The position numbers and the translations under genes were made by a program. The notes beneath the pieces are model-generated. The model did not search any database. It saw only the letters and a list, made by a program, of their open reading frames with translations, and was not told where the DNA came from. Shown piece after piece: positions 6,468 to 8,294 of a stretch of 8,294 bases of DNA; the first letter of the stretch is position 1; each line of letters begins with the position of its first letter. Location: positions 1 through 8,294 of the forward strand of contig JARCMB010000271.1 of NCBI GenBank assembly GCA_030248825.1, in the 5' to 3' direction. The DNA is from Pseudanabaenaceae cyanobacterium MP8IB2.15. Lineage in GTDB: Bacteria > Cyanobacteriota > Cyanobacteriia > Pseudanabaenales > Pseudanabaenaceae.

Positions 6468-6527
6468 GGGGGTACACACATGGGGGGATGTCACTGATTT
6501 AAGTATGCCTGATCTGAGTAATTAATT

Positions 6528-6550
6528 TCGTGCACAATTATGCACGATTT
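6528..6550. promoter_or_regulatory. Tandem and inverted repeat ahead of the response regulator, candidate operator
   Basis: Two 10-bp words, TGCACAATTA (6531-6540) and TGCACGATTT (6541-6550), lie head to tail with one-helical-turn spacing. The same place also holds a perfect inverted repeat, TCGTGCA (6528-6534) and TGCACGA (6541-6547), with a 6-bp spacer. Its inner edge is about 60 bp upstream of the response regulator ATG. OmpR/PhoB-type proteins commonly bind direct repeats of 10-11 bp, so autoregulation is possible; another dimeric repressor would also fit. No promoter could be placed with confidence. Confidence 0.4.
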
Positions 6551-6625
6551 CGTTTGAAATTTAACCGATTAGGCAAGATAAGTGGTCAATATATTTTAAC
6601 TATTTCGATCGACTACATTTGTTAA

Positions 6626-8107
6626 TTACAAACGATCGACCCATGCATTAATCCAATTAAGGGTTTGGCTGACTAGTTCTGGCGTGGCAGCTTCGCAGTA
6701 TAGGCGTAATACTGGTTCAGTGCCACTAAAGCGGATCAGCAACCAGCTTGAATCTTCTAAACAAAATTTAAACCCATCAATCTGATTTAGTTCTATAACT
6801 TTTCTGCTCGCGATCGACTGGAAAGGATTGGTTTTGAGTTCGTGCAGAACTTTGGCTTTTGCCGCCAAGTTGGGGAGATGCCGATCGATTCGATCGTAGT
6901 AAGAACTATAGCCAGTTTGGTGTTGTAAATCATGATAAAGATCGCTTAGATCCTTGCCTGACTTCACGATCGACTCAAGTAGATATAAGGCTGATAGGAG
7001 CGCATCACGTTCTGGGATATGCGTGCCATAGCCAATCCCGCCTGATTCTTCGCCACCGAGTAAAGCCGATCGATCGACCGATAACATGCGCTCAGCAATG
7101 TACTTATAGCCAATTGGGGTTTCATAAACAGGCAGGTGATGCAGTGCCGCAACTTTGGGGATTAGATCTAAGCCACTGATCGTTTTAATTACCTCGCCTG
7201 TAAAGCCGCGACGTTTTGCCAAGTGGTCGATCAAAATTGGGATTAACATTTGGGAACTGAGAAAATTCGCCGCTCGATCGACAGCAGCAATTCGATCGCC
7301 GTCGCCGTCAAACACAAAACCGACCGAGAGCAGATCGGGATTACCAGCGTGAAAATGACGCATTTGCCCAAATAGATCTGACAGATTTTTTGGTAAAGGC
7401 TCTGGGGCGACACCCCCAAACAGTGGATCGGATGCGCTATGCAGTTCGGTAATTTTGTCTAGCGGTAAATCCAGCACCTGCGCCAAACCACTTGCCGCCG
7501 CACCGTACATCACATCAGCAAACAAAGCGAGATTGCCCGACAAAATCATTTGTCGAATTGCTTTATAGTCAACCTTAGAGCGCAAGATCTGGCAGTAGCT
7601 TGCCCAAGGATCGAATTTGGTGATTTTGCCGATCGATACTGCTTCGATCGATTCTCCCCGTTCCAATAGAGCCTCAACTTCTTGCGTGAGTTCAGGTGAC
7701 ACAGATCCACCAAATGCTCCTTTGATTTTGAGTCCAGAGTAAGCAGCAGGATTATGGCTGGCAGTAATGACTAAAGCACCGAGAGCATTGTGGTCATAAG
7801 CTGCCCAACTAAACGCAGGTGTGGGCGCAAAACACTCAGATAACAACACATCAAACCCAGCGTTTGCTACTGCCTCGGCTGTGCGTTGGGCAAATTCGGG
7901 TGAGAGAAACCTTCGATCGAATCCCACTACGATCGTTTTGCTGCCCGCAGCCCTGCAATCGGGCTGACCAAAATGAGTTTGCAATACTTGAGCCGCTACA
8001 GGTGCAACTAACGCAAGTCGTGCAAATGTAAAATCATCGGCAATCACTCCCCGCCAGCCATCTGTACCAAAGCGAATGGGCGGTTGATTGACTGAATTAG
8101 TTGGCAT
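6626..8107 (-). CDS. Phosphoglucomutase/phosphomannomutase family protein, 493 aa
   Basis: This cytosolic alpha-D-phosphohexomutase moves phosphate between C1 and C6 of glucose, mannose or a related sugar, through a phosphoserine and a bound 1,6-bisphosphate. The four family signatures are present in order: TASHNP (115-120) with phosphoserine Ser117, metal loop DGDGDR (267-272), sugar-binding GGEESGG (351-357) and phosphate-binding RFSGTEP (459-465). The N-terminal IRFGTDGWRG (11-20) is also typical. A length of 493 fits the shorter bacterial PGM/PMM class, not the 540-570 residue PgmA type that handles the main glycogen flux. GGEESGG suggests glucose/mannose phosphates over glucosamine phosphate, but substrate cannot be settled from motifs. 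ATG 8107 lies ten codons before the conserved block and has no strong ribosome binding site. The gene precedes the response regulator on the same strand; a functional link is not evident. Confidence 0.94.
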   Translation of the reverse strand: MPTNSVNQPPIRFGTDGWRGVIADDFTFARLALVAPVAAQVLQTHFGQPDCRAAGSKTIVVGFDRRFLSPEFAQRTAEAVANAGFDVLLSECFAPTPAFSWAAYDHNALGALVITASHNPAAYSGLKIKGAFGGSVSPELTQEVEALLERGESIEAVSIGKITKFDPWASYCQILRSKVDYKAIRQMILSGNLALFADVMYGAAASGLAQVLDLPLDKITELHSASDPLFGGVAPEPLPKNLSDLFGQMRHFHAGNPDLLSVGFVFDGDGDRIAAVDRAANFLSSQMLIPILIDHLAKRRGFTGEVIKTISGLDLIPKVAALHHLPVYETPIGYKYIAERMLSVDRSALLGGEESGGIGYGTHIPERDALLSALYLLESIVKSGKDLSDLYHDLQHQTGYSSYYDRIDRHLPNLAAKAKVLHELKTNPFQSIASRKVIELNQIDGFKFCLEDSSWLLIRFSGTEPVLRLYCEAATPELVSQTLNWINAWVDRL

Positions 8108-8174
8108 AAGTGACTTAGAAGTTAATGAGATTTTGCGATTGTAAATAAATATAGATTACCAAGAAATTGGGTCT

Positions 8175-8203
8175 AAAGCCCCGCCGTTCTAGGGTGGCTT
8201 TTT
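8175..8203 (+). terminator. Hairpin with T-tract in the spacer upstream of the mutase gene
   Basis: AAAGCC (8175-8180) pairs with GGCTTT (8196-8201), and inner CC/GG pairs can extend the stem around a bulge. On the plus strand the stem runs into TTTTT (8199-8203), like an intrinsic terminator. No plus-strand gene ends here, and on the minus strand, where the partial gene at the edge ends, the T-run is only three bases. It could instead be the end of a decayed mobile element of the IS200/IS605 type, whose ends form such GC-rich hairpins. No promoter for the mutase gene could be placed with confidence in 8108-8174. Confidence 0.35.
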
Positions 8204-8235
8204 CTTCGCATCCTGCAATACTCATAGCCAACCTC

Positions 8236-8294
8236 TCAGGGCAAGGAACGCAGAAACTCTCGCACGATATCCGTTTTTGTTCGTTTTGTTTTCT
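8236..8294 (-). CDS. C-terminal end of a possible ribbon-helix-helix (CopG-like) protein, partial
   Basis: In one minus-strand frame the window edge holds 18 codons, KTKRTKTDIVREFLRSLP, followed by TGA at 8238-8236. The pattern TKTDIVREFLRSL is typical of the second helix of ribbon-helix-helix DNA-binding proteins, often antitoxins or small regulators (GRTKTDIVREAL... in many members). The other two minus-strand frames give no recognisable family. The fragment is very short and its start lies outside the window, so this is a tentative call. It is followed by the hairpin at 8175-8203 and, about 130 bp on, by the mutase gene in the same direction. Confidence 0.45.
   Translation of the reverse strand, partial: KTKRTKTDIVREFLRSLP

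Noticed and set aside
6468..6494. GTG start adding nine residues to the response regulator
   Set aside because: The receiver domain begins at MKVLIVEDD from ATG 6467, and no ribosome binding site supports the GTG.
6606..6638. Inverted repeat CGATCG...TTTGT-TAATT-ACAAA...CGATCG at the end of the mutase gene
   Set aside because: The core stem is only 5 AT-rich pairs with no T-tract, and the outer pairing comes from the self-complementary CGATCG that is everywhere in this genome.
6859..7352. Plus-strand open frames within the phosphohexomutase gene
   Set aside because: They lie opposite a gene with all four mutase signatures and show no recognisable protein.
8108..8234. Minus-strand frame continuing from the edge as MSIAGCEEKATLERRGFRP
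   Set aside because: It has no recognisable family, overlaps the hairpin, and competes with a better ribbon-helix-helix frame that stops at 8236.

Overview
The window looks like chromosomal DNA of a cyanobacterium. An orange carotenoid protein gene is present, and that family is confined to cyanobacteria. The palindrome core CGATCG occurs about 39 times by eye, where roughly 2 would be expected in random sequence of this length, and the full HIP1 octamer GCGATCGC occurs 4 times. The abundance of CGATCGA-type sites could suit a Chamaesiphon- or Pseudanabaena-like lineage, but that is only a guess.

Left part, 1-1900. The N-terminal 282 residues of an SbcC-type DNA repair ATPase run leftward out of the window. 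Across a 200-bp divergent spacer lies a 124-aa conserved-looking cyanobacterial protein of unknown function. Next comes a small antitoxin-like gene (1467-1718), overlapped by 11 bp at its end by the start of a MazF/PemK-type toxin. The toxin keeps only about 24 family residues before the homology stops, so the pair is a broken toxin-antitoxin system. The break lies within 50 bp of the 3' end of a tRNA-Phe(GAA) gene on the minus strand.

Middle part, 2020-5708. Two metabolic genes lie head to tail: S-methyl-5'-thioadenosine phosphorylase (methionine salvage) and an ACT-domain malic enzyme (malate to pyruvate). A 57-aa gene on the minus strand (4392-4565) follows. Then comes a full-length orange carotenoid protein, which quenches phycobilisome energy under strong blue-green light. 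No fluorescence recovery protein gene accompanies it. A perfect 10-bp hairpin (5728-5750) separates it from the convergent gene.

Right part, 5760-8294, all on the minus strand. An OmpR/PhoB-type response regulator without a neighbouring kinase has a 10-bp tandem repeat upstream that could be its own operator. Before it lies a phosphoglucomutase/phosphomannomutase. At the edge are a hairpin and 18 C-terminal residues of what looks like a ribbon-helix-helix protein.

Apart from the malic enzyme and MTA phosphorylase pair there is little sign of an operon. Most of the window is ordinary housekeeping DNA. I see no clear new multi-gene system. The points most worth a second look are the truncated toxin beside the tRNA, the substitutions in the carotenoid protein, and the repeat ahead of the response regulator.
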